Assembly (NCBI GenBank): GCA_022548915.1
Contig: JAKZES010000035.1
Location: forward strand, 1 to 55,756
From: Verrucomicrobiaceae bacterium E54
GTDB taxonomy: Bacteria; Verrucomicrobiota; Verrucomicrobiia; Verrucomicrobiales; Akkermansiaceae
Length of the DNA: 55,756 bases
Reading direction: 5' to 3'
Part shown: in pieces, positions 8,987 through 21,046 of the stretch
How the letters are laid out: each line of letters begins with the position of its first letter
Position numbering within the stretch: position 1 is the stretch's first letter
Notes under the pieces: model-generated
Databases searched by the model: none
Told to the model about the DNA's origin: nothing
Seen by the model: only the letters and a program-made list of their open reading frames with translations
Position numbers and translations under genes: made by a program

Positions 8987-10447
8987 TCAAGCGAACAGGT
9001 CCATCACCGCCTTGCCCTTGCCGTCCTCGGTCGCGTAGAAGGGCCGGCGCTCGATGTCGAAGACGGTCTTGGGACTGATGCCCATGGCCGTGAAGAGGCT
9101 GGCGTGCAGATCGGTGATGGAAACCGGGTTCTCCACCGCCAGGCACGGACGCTCGTCGGCGGTCCGGCCATAAACGAAGCCCTTCTTCATCCCACCGCCG
9201 AACATCGCGACCGAGCTGCCGCCGGTGAAATGGCGGTGCAGGCCGTAGTGCTTCATCTCCTTGATGACGTCGGTCTTGGCGCGCGACTGGTCCTTCGCGG
9301 TCGAGCCGGGCACGCCCTCGATCATCATGTCGCGGCTGAATTCCGAGGCGATCACCACCAGCGTGCGGTCGAGCATTCCCCGCTCCTCGAGATCGCGGAT
9401 CAGGCGGGCGATCGGGCGGTCGATTTCCGCGTGCAGACGCTCGTAGGTCTTGTGCCCGTTCTCGTGGGTGTCCCAGTGAAGGAAGGGGACATACTCGGTC
9501 GTGACCTCGACGAAGCGCGCGCCCTCCTCCACCAAGCGGCGCGCCAGTAGACAGCCACGGCCGAAGCGACCGGTGTCGTATTCCTCGAGGATCTCCGGCT
9601 TCTCCCGAGCCAGGTCGAAGGCCTGGCGCTTCGGCGAGCCGAGCAGGCGGTGAGCGGCGTCGAGCGAACGCAGCATCGACTCCTGATGGTAATCGCTGAG
9701 GCCCTCCCCCTTCGGCGAATGCTCGAGCATCTGCTTGAGCGCCCTGTAGCGGCGGGCGAAACGATCAGGGCCCATGCCGTCGGGCGGGCGCACCGCCTCG
9801 GCCGCCTTTTCCGGATAGGGCAGATTGAAGGGAGCGAACTCGGAGCCGAAAAAGCCGCCGGTCGTGAAGGCCTTGATCTCCTGGCTTTCGCCGATGCCCT
9901 CGAGGCGCTGGCCGATGTTGATGAAAGGCGGCATCACCTCGTTGCGCGGGCCAAGCACCTTGGCCATCCAAGCCCCGATGTGCGGCGCCGCGACCGTCTG
10001 CGGCGGCACGTAGCCGGTGTGCCAGTGGTACTGGTGGCGCGAGTGCAGAATGCTGCCGAGGTCGGGCTGCACGTGCGAGCGGATCAGCGTGCCGCGATCC
10101 ATGACCTTGGCGATCTCCGGCAGGCCGGCAGAGATCTGCAGCCCGTCGACCGAGGTGTCGATCGCCGGAAAGGTGCTGATGATTTTCTCCACCGGCGTGC
10201 CCACCTCGAAGGGCAGGTAGGCCTTGGGATCGAAGGTTTCCGGCGAAGCCATGCCACCCGCCATCCAAATCAGGATGCAGGAGTCGGCCCGCGCCGCCGG
10301 ATGCTCGACCTCGTCCTCGGCACGCAGCAGCGGCGCGCCGCCCGCCAGTGTGAAGGCCGACCCCGCCGCCAGACGACGAAGGAACTCGCGGCGCGACCAG
10401 TCCGGACGCGACGCATCGAGCCAATCAGATGAATTCCGGTCACTCAT
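8987..10447 (-). CDS. DUF1501 family exported protein
   Basis: This 486-residue protein carries a twin-arginine-type signal (W-S-R-R-E-F-L-R-R-L, about residues 18-27). The DUF1501 domain follows, with I-L-I-W-M-A-G-G-M, P-E-T-F-D-P-K, and a late S-E-F-S-R-D plus H-F-T-G-G. DUF1501 belongs to the alkaline-phosphatase/sulfatase-like fold group and its biochemical role is unsettled. In planctomycetes and verrucomicrobia it nearly always sits beside a DUF1549/DUF1553 gene. Here it overlaps that gene by 4 bases (10444-10447), implying translational coupling. Export by Tat suggests a folded, cofactor- or metal-bearing protein. Confidence 0.92.
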   Translation of the reverse strand: MSDRNSSDWLDASRPDWSRREFLRRLAAGSAFTLAGGAPLLRAEDEVEHPAARADSCILIWMAGGMASPETFDPKAYLPFEVGTPVEKIISTFPAIDTSVDGLQISAGLPEIAKVMDRGTLIRSHVQPDLGSILHSRHQYHWHTGYVPPQTVAAPHIGAWMAKVLGPRNEVMPPFINIGQRLEGIGESQEIKAFTTGGFFGSEFAPFNLPYPEKAAEAVRPPDGMGPDRFARRYRALKQMLEHSPKGEGLSDYHQESMLRSLDAAHRLLGSPKRQAFDLAREKPEILEEYDTGRFGRGCLLARRLVEEGARFVEVTTEYVPFLHWDTHENGHKTYERLHAEIDRPIARLIRDLEERGMLDRTLVVIASEFSRDMMIEGVPGSTAKDQSRAKTDVIKEMKHYGLHRHFTGGSSVAMFGGGMKKGFVYGRTADERPCLAVENPVSITDLHASLFTAMGISPKTVFDIERRPFYATEDGKGKAVMDLFA

Positions 10448-12369
10448 TGGATGTAGAAGAACTCAGGTTGCACAAAGACGGTCCAAAGGAAGTCGGCGAG
10501 ACCTTCTTCGGCGGTGCCCTCACCGAGCATGCCGACCGCCACGGCCTTCTCCCCCTCATCCGGGCGACGCCCGAGCGCGGCAAGATAGACGTGATCGACA
10601 AGTTCGTCCGCCGGTTTCTTGGTCGCGAGCAGTGCGGCCGCGCCCTCGCGCAGCATCGAGGCGAACTCCGGTCCATTGGCGAGGTGGATCGCCTCGAGGG
10701 TGGAAAGCAGGTCCGGACGCGTGGAGACGACCTGGTCGCGGTTCGGACGGCCGAGCGCGGCCTGGAACGCATCGAGTCCGCGCAGCGACGCGCGCACCGG
10801 ACCCTCCCATTTTCCGAGCCCGCGAGCCTTGGCCACGACTTCAAGCGTCTGCGGCCCTTTCTTCCCCCCCTTGGGTGCCTGGGGCCAACTGCCCGTCACC
10901 CGGCTCACCGCATCGACAAACTGCTCCGCCGTGAGGCGCTTCATCACCGGCCCCCGGAACTCGCCCTGCTTGGATTCCTCGGCGACGTTCACGCTGCGGC
11001 TCTGGTAGATCTCCGAAGTCACGATCAACTCGAGGATGGCCTTGAGGTCGTAGTCCTCGTCCACCAGTCGCGTCGCCAGGTAGTCGAGCAGGTCGACATT
11101 CCAGGGCTCGGTGTCCATGGCATCGACGGGATCGACGATGCCGCGCCCCATCAGCCGCTGCCACAGGCGGTTGACGATCGTCCGCGCCGTCCGCCCGTTC
11201 TCCGGATGCACGATCAGGTCGGCGAGCTGCTTCAGGCGCTCGTCGCGCGGAGCGCTCGCATCGATGTCGCCCAGCTCGGGGTAGATCCACCTGGCGAGCG
11301 CCTTCTCGCCGGTCGGCTTGTCGCAGCGATGCAGCTCCAGCGGTTCGTTCGAGTAGATCGCCGCCAGGCTGTAGGCATCCTCCAGCTTCCACTGGTCGAC
11401 GAAGCTGTCGTGGCACGACGCGCACTTCATGTTGATGCCGAGAAACACCTGCGAGACGTTCTGCGAAAACTGGATCGCCTTGGTCTGGCTGGAGTTCACC
11501 TCGCCGCGCCACTGGATGCCGTCGATGAATCCGCGCGCCTCCTTCCCGGGAGCCACCAGCTCGCGGACGAACTCATCGTAGGGACGGTTCGTGTGGAGGG
11601 CACCGTAGAGCCAACCGGTGATGCGGGTGCGCCCGCCGGTGATGAATCCGGTGCCGTCGTAGGCATTGCGCAGCAGGTCGTTCCAGAAGGTCAGCCAGTG
11701 ATCGGCGTAGTCGGTATGGCGGCCGAGCAGATCATGGATCGCCGACTGACGTTTGTCGGGCGAGTCATCGGAGAGAAACTCCGCCAGCTCTTCCGGTGTC
11801 GGCGGCAGGCCGATCAGATCGAAGGACACCCGGCGCAGGAACGCGGAATCGTCCAAGGGGTGCGGTGGCTCGACCCCGTTCTCCTCGAACCATTTGCCCA
11901 GCAGCAGATCGATCGGATGCGCATCGGCCGGCCCGGCCGGCAGCTCCGGCCGGCGGGGCTTGAGCGGGGCCTCGTAGCGGTCACCGGCAAAGCTGAAACC
12001 CGGCTCCCAGGGCAGGCCGGCCGCAATCCAGCGCTCGAAGACCCGGATCTCCTCCTCGGGCAGCGGATCCGCCTGCTTCTTCGGCGGCGGCATCCGTTCG
12101 TCCTCGAAGTCGGTGCGCAGCAACTCGATCAGATACGAATCCTGCGGCTTGCCGAGTTCGACGACATCGGCATCGAGAAAGATCCCACGGTCGTTCAGCG
12201 AAAACCCGCCCTTCGACTCGTCCCCCCCGTGGCACTCGACGCAGTGCTTCTGGAGCAGCGGCACCACCTCATGGGCGAAGTCCACCTCGCCCCTCGCTGT
12301 TTGAGGCGCGGCGAGGGCGATCAGCCCGAGGGCAGAAGAAATGCGGGCCGGGATCATAAGACTCAACAT
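10444..12369 (-). CDS. DUF1549/DUF1553 protein with planctomycete cytochrome-type N-terminus
   Basis: This 641-residue protein has a short signal peptide followed by a PSCyt1-type module with C-V-E-C-H (Cys43, Cys46, His47), a covalent heme c site, and M-P-P-P. The DUF1549 region follows, including a second C-x-x-C-H in M-K-C-A-S-C-H, and then the DUF1553 domain with the R-T-I-V-N-R-L-W-Q-R segment. Such proteins are exported and assumed to take part in electron transfer or carbohydrate use together with their DUF1501 partner, but no reaction is established. It is the first gene of the pair. An in-frame ATG four codons in (12357) is a possible start. Confidence 0.92.
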   Translation of the reverse strand: MLSLMIPARISSALGLIALAAPQTARGEVDFAHEVVPLLQKHCVECHGGDESKGGFSLNDRGIFLDADVVELGKPQDSYLIELLRTDFEDERMPPPKKQADPLPEEEIRVFERWIAAGLPWEPGFSFAGDRYEAPLKPRRPELPAGPADAHPIDLLLGKWFEENGVEPPHPLDDSAFLRRVSFDLIGLPPTPEELAEFLSDDSPDKRQSAIHDLLGRHTDYADHWLTFWNDLLRNAYDGTGFITGGRTRITGWLYGALHTNRPYDEFVRELVAPGKEARGFIDGIQWRGEVNSSQTKAIQFSQNVSQVFLGINMKCASCHDSFVDQWKLEDAYSLAAIYSNEPLELHRCDKPTGEKALARWIYPELGDIDASAPRDERLKQLADLIVHPENGRTARTIVNRLWQRLMGRGIVDPVDAMDTEPWNVDLLDYLATRLVDEDYDLKAILELIVTSEIYQSRSVNVAEESKQGEFRGPVMKRLTAEQFVDAVSRVTGSWPQAPKGGKKGPQTLEVVAKARGLGKWEGPVRASLRGLDAFQAALGRPNRDQVVSTRPDLLSTLEAIHLANGPEFASMLREGAAALLATKKPADELVDHVYLAALGRRPDEGEKAVAVGMLGEGTAEEGLADFLWTVFVQPEFFYIQ

Positions 12370-12424
12370 GAAGTGCCATCCCTACGTCTCCCGCGCAACC
12401 GTCTTTCGCCGGCCGGGAGCTGGG

Positions 12425-12461
12425 CCAATACCGCTCTGACTGCGTATGGGTCAAATGACCC
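12425..12461 (-). promoter_or_regulatory. Possible promoter and operator before the DUF1549 gene
   Basis: A perfect inverted repeat GGGTCA-AA-TGACCC lies at 12448-12461. Read on the minus strand it contains TTGACC at 12454-12449, a reasonable -35 box. About 18 bases on is TATTGG at 12430-12425, a weak -10. The palindrome would overlap the -35 box, as a repressor site would. The remainder of the 221-base gap 12370-12590 holds a GC-rich stem near 12520-12550 and no gene. Confidence 0.35.
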
Positions 12462-12590
12462 GATGGGTCCCGACGGCAGGAGCCGGAGAATTCACGACTC
12501 CTGCGCCCGGATACCCAGCGCCCGCCCTGTTTCGCAGAGCGAAGGCGGGATCCCCGACCTGCCGACCTGGGCGGCATCCGGTGGCAGCCC

Positions 12591-13586
12591 TCAGCCCGTC
12601 GTCCAGCTGTTGAGCACCATGGCGTAGTTGCCGCGCTCGATGGCCTCGGGATCGGGGGCGTTGCGGTGGCTCATGCAGCCGCGGAGATCCTCAAGGTCCT
12701 TGTACTCGTGCTCCGCCAGCCAGTAGCGGAAGTCGTCGAGCAGGGTGCGCAGGTGGTGGATCCCGTGGTGCAGCAGGCCGGAGACGGTCTGCACGGTGGT
12801 CGCGCCCGCCATCAGCCCCTTGATCACGTCGTTGGCCGAGTGGACACCGCCGCTCAGGGACAACTCGAGGTTGGTCCGGCCGTGGAGGATCGCCAGCCAG
12901 CGCAGGCGGAGCGTGAGCTCCGATGGGTCGGAAAGCCGCAGCGTCGACTCGGTGCTGAGTTCCTCGATGTCGATGTCCGGCTGGTAGAAGCGGTTGAACA
13001 GGACCACGGCCTGCACGCCGATCTCCTCAAGCCGGGCCACGAAGTGCGGGATCGAGGTGAAGAAGGGCGACAACTTCACCGCGATCGGAATGTCGATGCC
13101 TTCGCGGGCGGCCTTGACCGACTCCAGCAGGCGGGCCTCGACATCGGCCGCGCTTTCGTGCGGATCGGAAGCGAGATGGTAGAGGTTGACCTCCAGCGCA
13201 TCGGCACCGGCCGCGGCGATCAGCCGGGGATACTCGCGCCAGCCGTCGGGGCTGATCCCGTTGACCGAGGCAATTACCGGCACATCCACCGCCGCCTTGA
13301 TCTGGGTGATCGTCGAGAGATAGTCGTCGGGGCCGAGACGGTAGTCCTCGGGCTCGGGCAGGTAGCTCAGCGCTTCGGCGAAGCTTTCCTCGGCCTCGTC
13401 GACCGCGGCGAAGGCGGCGCGCTGCTCCCTAACGATCTGCTCCTCGAAAAGCGAGTTCATGATGATGCACGGGGCTCCCGCGTCCTCCAGTTGACGCGCG
13501 TGGGCGGCATCACAACCGAGGGGTCCGGCACCCGGCAGGATGGGATGGCTGAGTGGAAGGCCGAGATAGTTGGTTTCGAGGTTCAT
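12591..13586 (-). CDS. Dihydroorotate dehydrogenase-like protein
   Basis: This 331-residue protein has the FMN-binding TIM-barrel sequence of the dihydroorotate dehydrogenase superfamily. Examples are H-P-I-L-P-G-A-G-P near the N-terminus, the central strand I-P-I-A-V-K-L-S-P-F-F, and S-L-S-G-G-V-H followed by G-A-T-T-V-Q-T near the C-terminus, where the FMN phosphate binds. It belongs to the DHOD-like group often found next to pyruvate:ferredoxin oxidoreductase, not obviously to the pyrimidine enzyme; the substrate is unknown. It starts 77 bases after the PFOR stop on the same strand. The ATG at 13586 begins the conserved M-N-L-E-T-N-Y-L-G segment; longer upstream reading overlaps PFOR and is not supported. 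Confidence 0.87.
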   Translation of the reverse strand: MNLETNYLGLPLSHPILPGAGPLGCDAAHARQLEDAGAPCIIMNSLFEEQIVREQRAAFAAVDEAEESFAEALSYLPEPEDYRLGPDDYLSTITQIKAAVDVPVIASVNGISPDGWREYPRLIAAAGADALEVNLYHLASDPHESAADVEARLLESVKAAREGIDIPIAVKLSPFFTSIPHFVARLEEIGVQAVVLFNRFYQPDIDIEELSTESTLRLSDPSELTLRLRWLAILHGRTNLELSLSGGVHSANDVIKGLMAGATTVQTVSGLLHHGIHHLRTLLDDFRYWLAEHEYKDLEDLRGCMSHRNAPDPEAIERGNYAMVLNSWTTG

Positions 13587-13618
13587 GGTCGGGGTGTTTG
13601 GGGATGGGATGCAGACTG

Positions 13619-13650
13619 CCTCCTGGACCAAGGCTACGGTGGCCAGGAGG
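13619..13650. other. Intercistronic hairpin between PFOR and DHOD-like genes
   Basis: The arms CCTCCTGG (13619-13626) and CCAGGAGG (13643-13650) pair perfectly around a 16-base loop in the 77-base spacer. There is no T-tract, so it is more likely an mRNA stability or processing element, or a repeat remnant, than a terminator. Confidence 0.5.
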
Positions 13651-13663
13651 GTCCGCGCTCCGT

Positions 13664-17257
<3,594 letters not shown>

Positions 17258-17356
17258 TCAAGGCAAGCGACCCCCGCCCGGCTTCGCGCCAATGCCGATT
17301 CGCGGCGCGGGAATTGCTCGCCGGGCGACCGCCCCGCGGGTGCCCCAGCGGGTGCG

Positions 17357-17385
17357 TTGACGCGGCAAAGCGTTTCCGGTAGAAC
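17357..17385 (+). promoter_or_regulatory. Sigma70-type promoter for the zinc-ribbon gene
   Basis: TTGACG (17357-17362) is followed by a 17-base spacer and TAGAAC (17380-17385). This puts transcription start near 17392, about 30 bases before the ATG at 17422. It lies in the 164-base divergent gap with the PFOR gene. I see no equally good promoter for PFOR. Confidence 0.55.
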
Positions 17386-17421
17386 GTCGCAACCCTCCCA
17401 CCGGCACCGCCGGTGATTTCA

Positions 17422-18831
17422 ATGCCCGAAGACGTCATTCATTTCTCCTGCGGCAGCTGCCACACAAAGCTCACGGTGCCCTCGAAGCTGGCGGGGGTGG
17501 AGGGCCCCTGCCCCAAGTGCGGTGCCACCATCCGCGCGCCCCGGGCAGAGCCCACGGTCCAGGCACCGGCCCAAGCCGCCCCTCCCGAGCCCGCCGCGGA
17601 ATCCGCGCCTCGCCTCCAGCCCGGCACCCTGCCGGAGCGTCGCAGACCGGCCAATGCCGTTCCGGAATCCGAGAATGAACGCATCCGCCCGGAACCCCGC
17701 GAACTCCCGGAACGCCCGGCCCGCGGCGGGGTGAGCCCCCGCCACAGCACGGCGGACGTTTCACGACGCCCGGCGCCAAAGGCCGAGCGTTCCTCCGGCC
17801 CCTCGCGCAAGAGTTCCGGACTCCAGCGTGTCCTGGTCCCGCTCCTTTTTTTGTTCCTCGGCGGGGCGCTTGCCTACATCCTGCTGAATTCCTTCCTCGG
17901 CACCCAGAATTCTGATCCGACCGCTGGGAACCCCCCTACTGCATCCGATCCGGGACCAAATCCAGCCCCGGCGGGAGATCCCGCAGCGGCGGCCGCGAAC
18001 TCGGGAGGGAACTCCGGAACCGCCACACCGCTCCCGCCCGAGGATCTCGACCCGGCCGACGGCCAGGAAGCCGAAGACGTGCTCCGCGCCTTCCTGCGCG
18101 CCTCCTCGATCGGGGCGCGCTTGCCCCTGATCGAACCCGTCTACGAACGCGAGGAGCTCACCGGCTCGGTGATCGACACGCCACTGCTTTCCGCCGACCG
18201 GATCACGCCGGATGCCCCCAACCGCAATTCGCTCGAGAACTTCGTCGACCACCCCTTCCGGGTGCGCTTCGAGCAGACCGACGCGGAGCCGTTCACCAGC
18301 CTGGTCATCGTCCGCAAGCGCGCCGGCCAGAAGGCCCGGGTGCTGATCGATCCGGTCCTCGACCTCCTCGGCGGCCGGCTGGCGGCCTTCGCCGCGGAGC
18401 CCTCCGATGAGCCGCAGACCTTCCGCGCCGTGATCGAGGCGATGCCGCGCTGCTTCGAGGAAGGGGTCCCGAACCCCGACGACAAGATCACCTACAAGCT
18501 CTCGTCGAGCACCCACGGCGGCGAGATCGCCCGCGCCTACGCCTCAAAAATGTCGCCGCTGGCCGAGATGCTCTACTCGCCCGACTCCGCCCTGCGCTGG
18601 GGAAAACGGGTCCCCGCCACGGTGACCCTGCGCTGGAACCGGGAGGAGGCACCCGGCAGCAGCACCCCCGTGGCCCCGGGGGAACCGGATGTTGAAGAAG
18701 ACGGGCCCGGCGAAGAGCAACCGGCGACCGGAGATGAACCCGCTGTCGAAGCGACGCCGACGCCCGAAGCGGACCCGGGGCAGCCCTACCTCGAACTCAT
18801 CGAGATCAAGAGCCTGGACTGGAGCCCTTGA
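17422..18831 (+). CDS. Zinc-ribbon single-pass membrane protein, unknown function
   Basis: This protein has about 469 residues. It opens with a zinc-ribbon: C-G-S-C, then about 18 residues, then C-P-K-C. A long Pro/Glu/Arg-rich linker follows to about residue 135, then one transmembrane helix (V-L-V-P-L-L-F-L-F-L-G-G-A-L-A-Y-I-L-L, about 138-158), then a second Pro/Ala-rich linker. A folded domain of about 220 residues has no motif I recognise, and an acidic tail ends the protein. The zinc-ribbon would be cytoplasmic and the C-terminal domain periplasmic. ATG 17422 is preferred over GTG 17413. The last 26 bases overlap the end of the convergent rhodanese gene. No function is assigned. Confidence 0.85.
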   Translation: MPEDVIHFSCGSCHTKLTVPSKLAGVEGPCPKCGATIRAPRAEPTVQAPAQAAPPEPAAESAPRLQPGTLPERRRPANAVPESENERIRPEPRELPERPARGGVSPRHSTADVSRRPAPKAERSSGPSRKSSGLQRVLVPLLFLFLGGALAYILLNSFLGTQNSDPTAGNPPTASDPGPNPAPAGDPAAAAANSGGNSGTATPLPPEDLDPADGQEAEDVLRAFLRASSIGARLPLIEPVYEREELTGSVIDTPLLSADRITPDAPNRNSLENFVDHPFRVRFEQTDAEPFTSLVIVRKRAGQKARVLIDPVLDLLGGRLAAFAAEPSDEPQTFRAVIEAMPRCFEEGVPNPDDKITYKLSSSTHGGEIARAYASKMSPLAEMLYSPDSALRWGKRVPATVTLRWNREEAPGSSTPVAPGEPDVEEDGPGEEQPATGDEPAVEATPTPEADPGQPYLELIEIKSLDWSP

Positions 18832-19282
18832 CCAGCCCGCCCTGCCGCAGCGCGGTCATGCCGCCCTGCAGGACCAGGATTTCTCCCGGAACGAGGCCGA
18901 TCTCGCGCAGTCCGTCGGCCAGGTCGTGGCTCAGGGAACAATGCAGGTCGTCGCAGTAAACGACCACCCGCCCGGCATCGGCCAGCTCGTCGAGGTGACG
19001 CTCCACCTGCGCCATCAGCGGCTCATCCGAGAGGATGGTCAGGTGAATTGATCCCTCAAGCCCGTCGCTCTTCCACGCCGACTCCTTGCGGGCATCGACC
19101 CAAAGGATGCCCTCGAGCCCGCCTTCGACGAGGGTCGCCAGGCGCACCTCGCCGGGCCGGAGCGGCGCCGCGGCCAACTCCTTCTCCGGCATGCCCGAGG
19201 GGCTGCCCCCGGCCATCCAAGTGCCCAGGCTCGCCGCCACGGCAACCACCCCGATGACCGCCACCTCGATCGAACTCTTCAT
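18806..19282 (-). CDS. Membrane-anchored rhodanese-like protein
   Basis: This is a 158-residue protein with an N-terminal hydrophobic helix (about 5-25) and one rhodanese domain. The domain shows W-V-D-A-R near residue 61 and the active-loop segment V-V-Y-C-D-D-L-H-C-S, with Cys110 in the catalytic position; the Arg usual in the loop is Cys115. Rhodanese domains carry persulfide sulfur on this Cys. It is the last gene of the sigma-factor operon. Its ATG overlaps the DUF1573 stop by 4 bases (19279-19282), and it ends tail to tail with the zinc-ribbon gene. Donor and acceptor are unknown; a periplasmic sulfur or redox role is inference. Confidence 0.85.
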   Translation of the reverse strand: MKSSIEVAVIGVVAVAASLGTWMAGGSPSGMPEKELAAAPLRPGEVRLATLVEGGLEGILWVDARKESAWKSDGLEGSIHLTILSDEPLMAQVERHLDELADAGRVVVYCDDLHCSLSHDLADGLREIGLVPGEILVLQGGMTALRQGGLVKGSSPGS

Positions 19283-19956
19283 GGCTCGACCGGCTTTCTC
19301 ACGAGCGCAAACGCCCGCTGACTCGAATAGCGGCTGCTTTCGGCATCCGTGCGGATCTGGATTACCCCGAGCGCCGGCTTGGACACCTCGACCGGAGTGA
19401 CGTGAAGTTCGTAGGCCTTGCCCTTTTCGAGGGTCTTCAGCTCCGTGGTGAATTTCTGATTTCCCGGCTCGACCGACAGCACGTGGATCGGTTTGTCGTG
19501 ATTCATCGTGATCGAAATGACCTGGGTCGTCGGTTCACCCGCGGCATCGACGTCCCACCGCACCGTCTTGGGTTCGATCTCGACCAGCACCGGGATGTGG
19601 ACGCGGGTCGTCAGGGTGATGGAGGGCTCCCCCGCCGGGTCGCCCTTGAGCCACAGGCGCACCGATTTATCCACCTCGCCGGAGAAATTCCCCATGTCGA
19701 AGATCGCGCGGATGGTCCCCTTCTCACCCGGTTCGTAGCGCAGCTTGCCGCCCTTGACCTTGACGTTCATGCACGAGCAGGTCGATTCGTAGCGGGCGAT
19801 GGTGATCGCCCCGTCGGTGTCGTTGCTGAACTCGAAGTCGCAGGTCACTTCCCGCTGATCATGGCCGGCATGGACATCCTTGAGTTTCGTTTCAAAGCTC
19901 AGCCCCGCCGAAAGCGGGAGCGGCAGAAACAGCACGCAGAGGAGAAGCGCTCTCAT
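19279..19956 (-). CDS. DUF1573 secreted protein
   Basis: This 225-residue protein starts with a clear signal peptide (M-R-A-L-L-L-C-V-L-F-L). ATG 19956 is chosen because upstream in-frame residues look non-coding. The DUF1573 domain, an immunoglobulin-like beta-sandwich family, shows the typical N-D-T-D-G-A-I-T-I followed by S-T-C-S-C, which places two close cysteines on the first strands. The second half looks like another beta-sandwich. DUF1573 proteins are envelope proteins of unknown role. It begins 8 bases after the upstream gene and is coupled to the rhodanese gene by a 4-base overlap. Confidence 0.87.
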   Translation of the reverse strand: MRALLLCVLFLPLPLSAGLSFETKLKDVHAGHDQREVTCDFEFSNDTDGAITIARYESTCSCMNVKVKGGKLRYEPGEKGTIRAIFDMGNFSGEVDKSVRLWLKGDPAGEPSITLTTRVHIPVLVEIEPKTVRWDVDAAGEPTTQVISITMNHDKPIHVLSVEPGNQKFTTELKTLEKGKAYELHVTPVEVSKPALGVIQIRTDAESSRYSSQRAFALVRKPVEP

Positions 19957-19964
19957 CGGGCGCA

Positions 19965-20462
19965 CTATGGACCCGACCCGGGTGGGGGCGCAAGTTCGAC
20001 CGCCACGATCAGGCGTCCGCCGCGCCACTCCGGACCCAGCACCAGCACCGGCTTGCCGTGGGTCAATGCCATGCCCGACTTGAGGATCTTCTTGCGGCTC
20101 AGCCACAACTCGAGATCGAGCCGCATGGTGTCGCGGGAAATCACGCTCTCGGTCTCAAAGCGGCACAGGATCTCGTCGCTTCCCTTGATCGGCTGCGCCC
20201 AGTTCTCGTAGCTGCGATAGACCTTCTGGCGATCGGACCCGAGCAGGCGGTAGTGCGTGAACTCCAGGGGCTCGTGCCGGCGCAGCTGTTCGGCCGTGGC
20301 GGCCGGGACCTCCGTCGTCCGCTCACCGGCCTTCGCCGGATCGTCGTTGGTGCCGAAATACACCACAACCTCGACCTCACCCACGGCCTCCTTGCCGCGA
20401 TCCGCCGCCGCTGCCGCAAGCGGCACCATCAGCGTGATGAGGAGCGTGGAAAGGAATCTCAT
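19965..20462 (-). CDS. Secreted protein of unknown function in the sigma-factor operon
   Basis: This 165-residue protein has a signal peptide ending A-A-A-A-A-D. The mature part is mainly beta, with V-E-V-V-V-Y-F-G-T-N-D-D near the start and paired strands later (M-R-L-D-L-E-L-W-L-S; P-V-L-V-L-G). I do not recognise the family. The start at 20462 overlaps the anti-sigma stop by 4 bases, and DUF1573 follows after 8 bases. Its position suggests an envelope component controlled by the sigma factor; this is inference from context. Confidence 0.8.
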   Translation of the reverse strand: MRFLSTLLITLMVPLAAAAADRGKEAVGEVEVVVYFGTNDDPAKAGERTTEVPAATAEQLRRHEPLEFTHYRLLGSDRQKVYRSYENWAQPIKGSDEILCRFETESVISRDTMRLDLELWLSRKKILKSGMALTHGKPVLVLGPEWRGGRLIVAVELAPPPGSGP

Positions 20463-21046
20463 CGCACGTCCTGGTCGTCTTCTTCCTCGCCGTGATTGGC
20501 CATCCGGCTCGGCTCCGGTTCGAGCATCGCCGTTTCGGGAATCTCCCACTCGTCGGGAATCGCCTGAACGCCGGCCAGCACGATCACCGAAGCCTCGTCG
20601 CCCCCGACGAACTCGGCCTGCACCCCACGCTCGGGGGTGTAGAGGACGGGTGCGAGCTCGGCGGCCACCGGTGGCGTCGCTTCCGGCACACCACCCCGGT
20701 CGTGGCCGAGGAAGAACCCCAGGGCCACCCCGGCCGCGGCCGTCGCCGGCATCACCCACAGCCACGGTCCGCGGCGGACCTTGCCGGGCTCGGGGGTCGG
20801 CCCGGCTGCGGGCGCGGAAAGCTCGATCTCGCGGCGGATGCGGGCGTTGAAGAACTCGGCGTGCGGCACCTCGTCTTCGCCTCCCAGGGCGGACCCCAGG
20901 AGTTCGCGGCTCCAGCGTGCCTGCTCGCGGCGTTCGACCCACTCGGGCTGCTCGCACGCCCAGCGCTCGACCTCGGCGGAGGCTTCGGCATCCAGTTCGT
21001 CCTCGACCCACAGGGCCAGGAGTTCGTCATCGGGCTTCGTATTCAT
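20459..21046 (-). CDS. Putative transmembrane anti-sigma factor
   Basis: This 195-residue protein follows the ECF sigma gene with a 20-base overlap (21027-21046). Residues 1-75 are acidic and helical, starting D-D-E-L-L-A-L-W-V-E-D-E-L-D-A, as in the N-terminal part of many anti-sigma factors. A single membrane helix covers about 94-114, leaving a C-terminal periplasmic tail. The H-x3-C-x2-C zinc motif of the ZAS group is absent, so if it is an anti-sigma factor it is of the zinc-free type. The assignment rests on gene order, topology and the D-E-L-L start. Confidence 0.75.
   Translation of the reverse strand: MNTKPDDELLALWVEDELDAEASAEVERWACEQPEWVERREQARWSRELLGSALGGEDEVPHAEFFNARIRREIELSAPAAGPTPEPGKVRRGPWLWVMPATAAAGVALGFFLGHDRGGVPEATPPVAAELAPVLYTPERGVQAEFVGGDEASVIVLAGVQAIPDEWEIPETAMLEPEPSRMANHGEEEDDQDVR

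Noticed and set aside
19965-21011. A 348-residue fusion reading across the anti-sigma gene
   Set aside because: The N-terminal half is the out-of-frame shadow of the anti-sigma gene; a good signal peptide starts at 20462.
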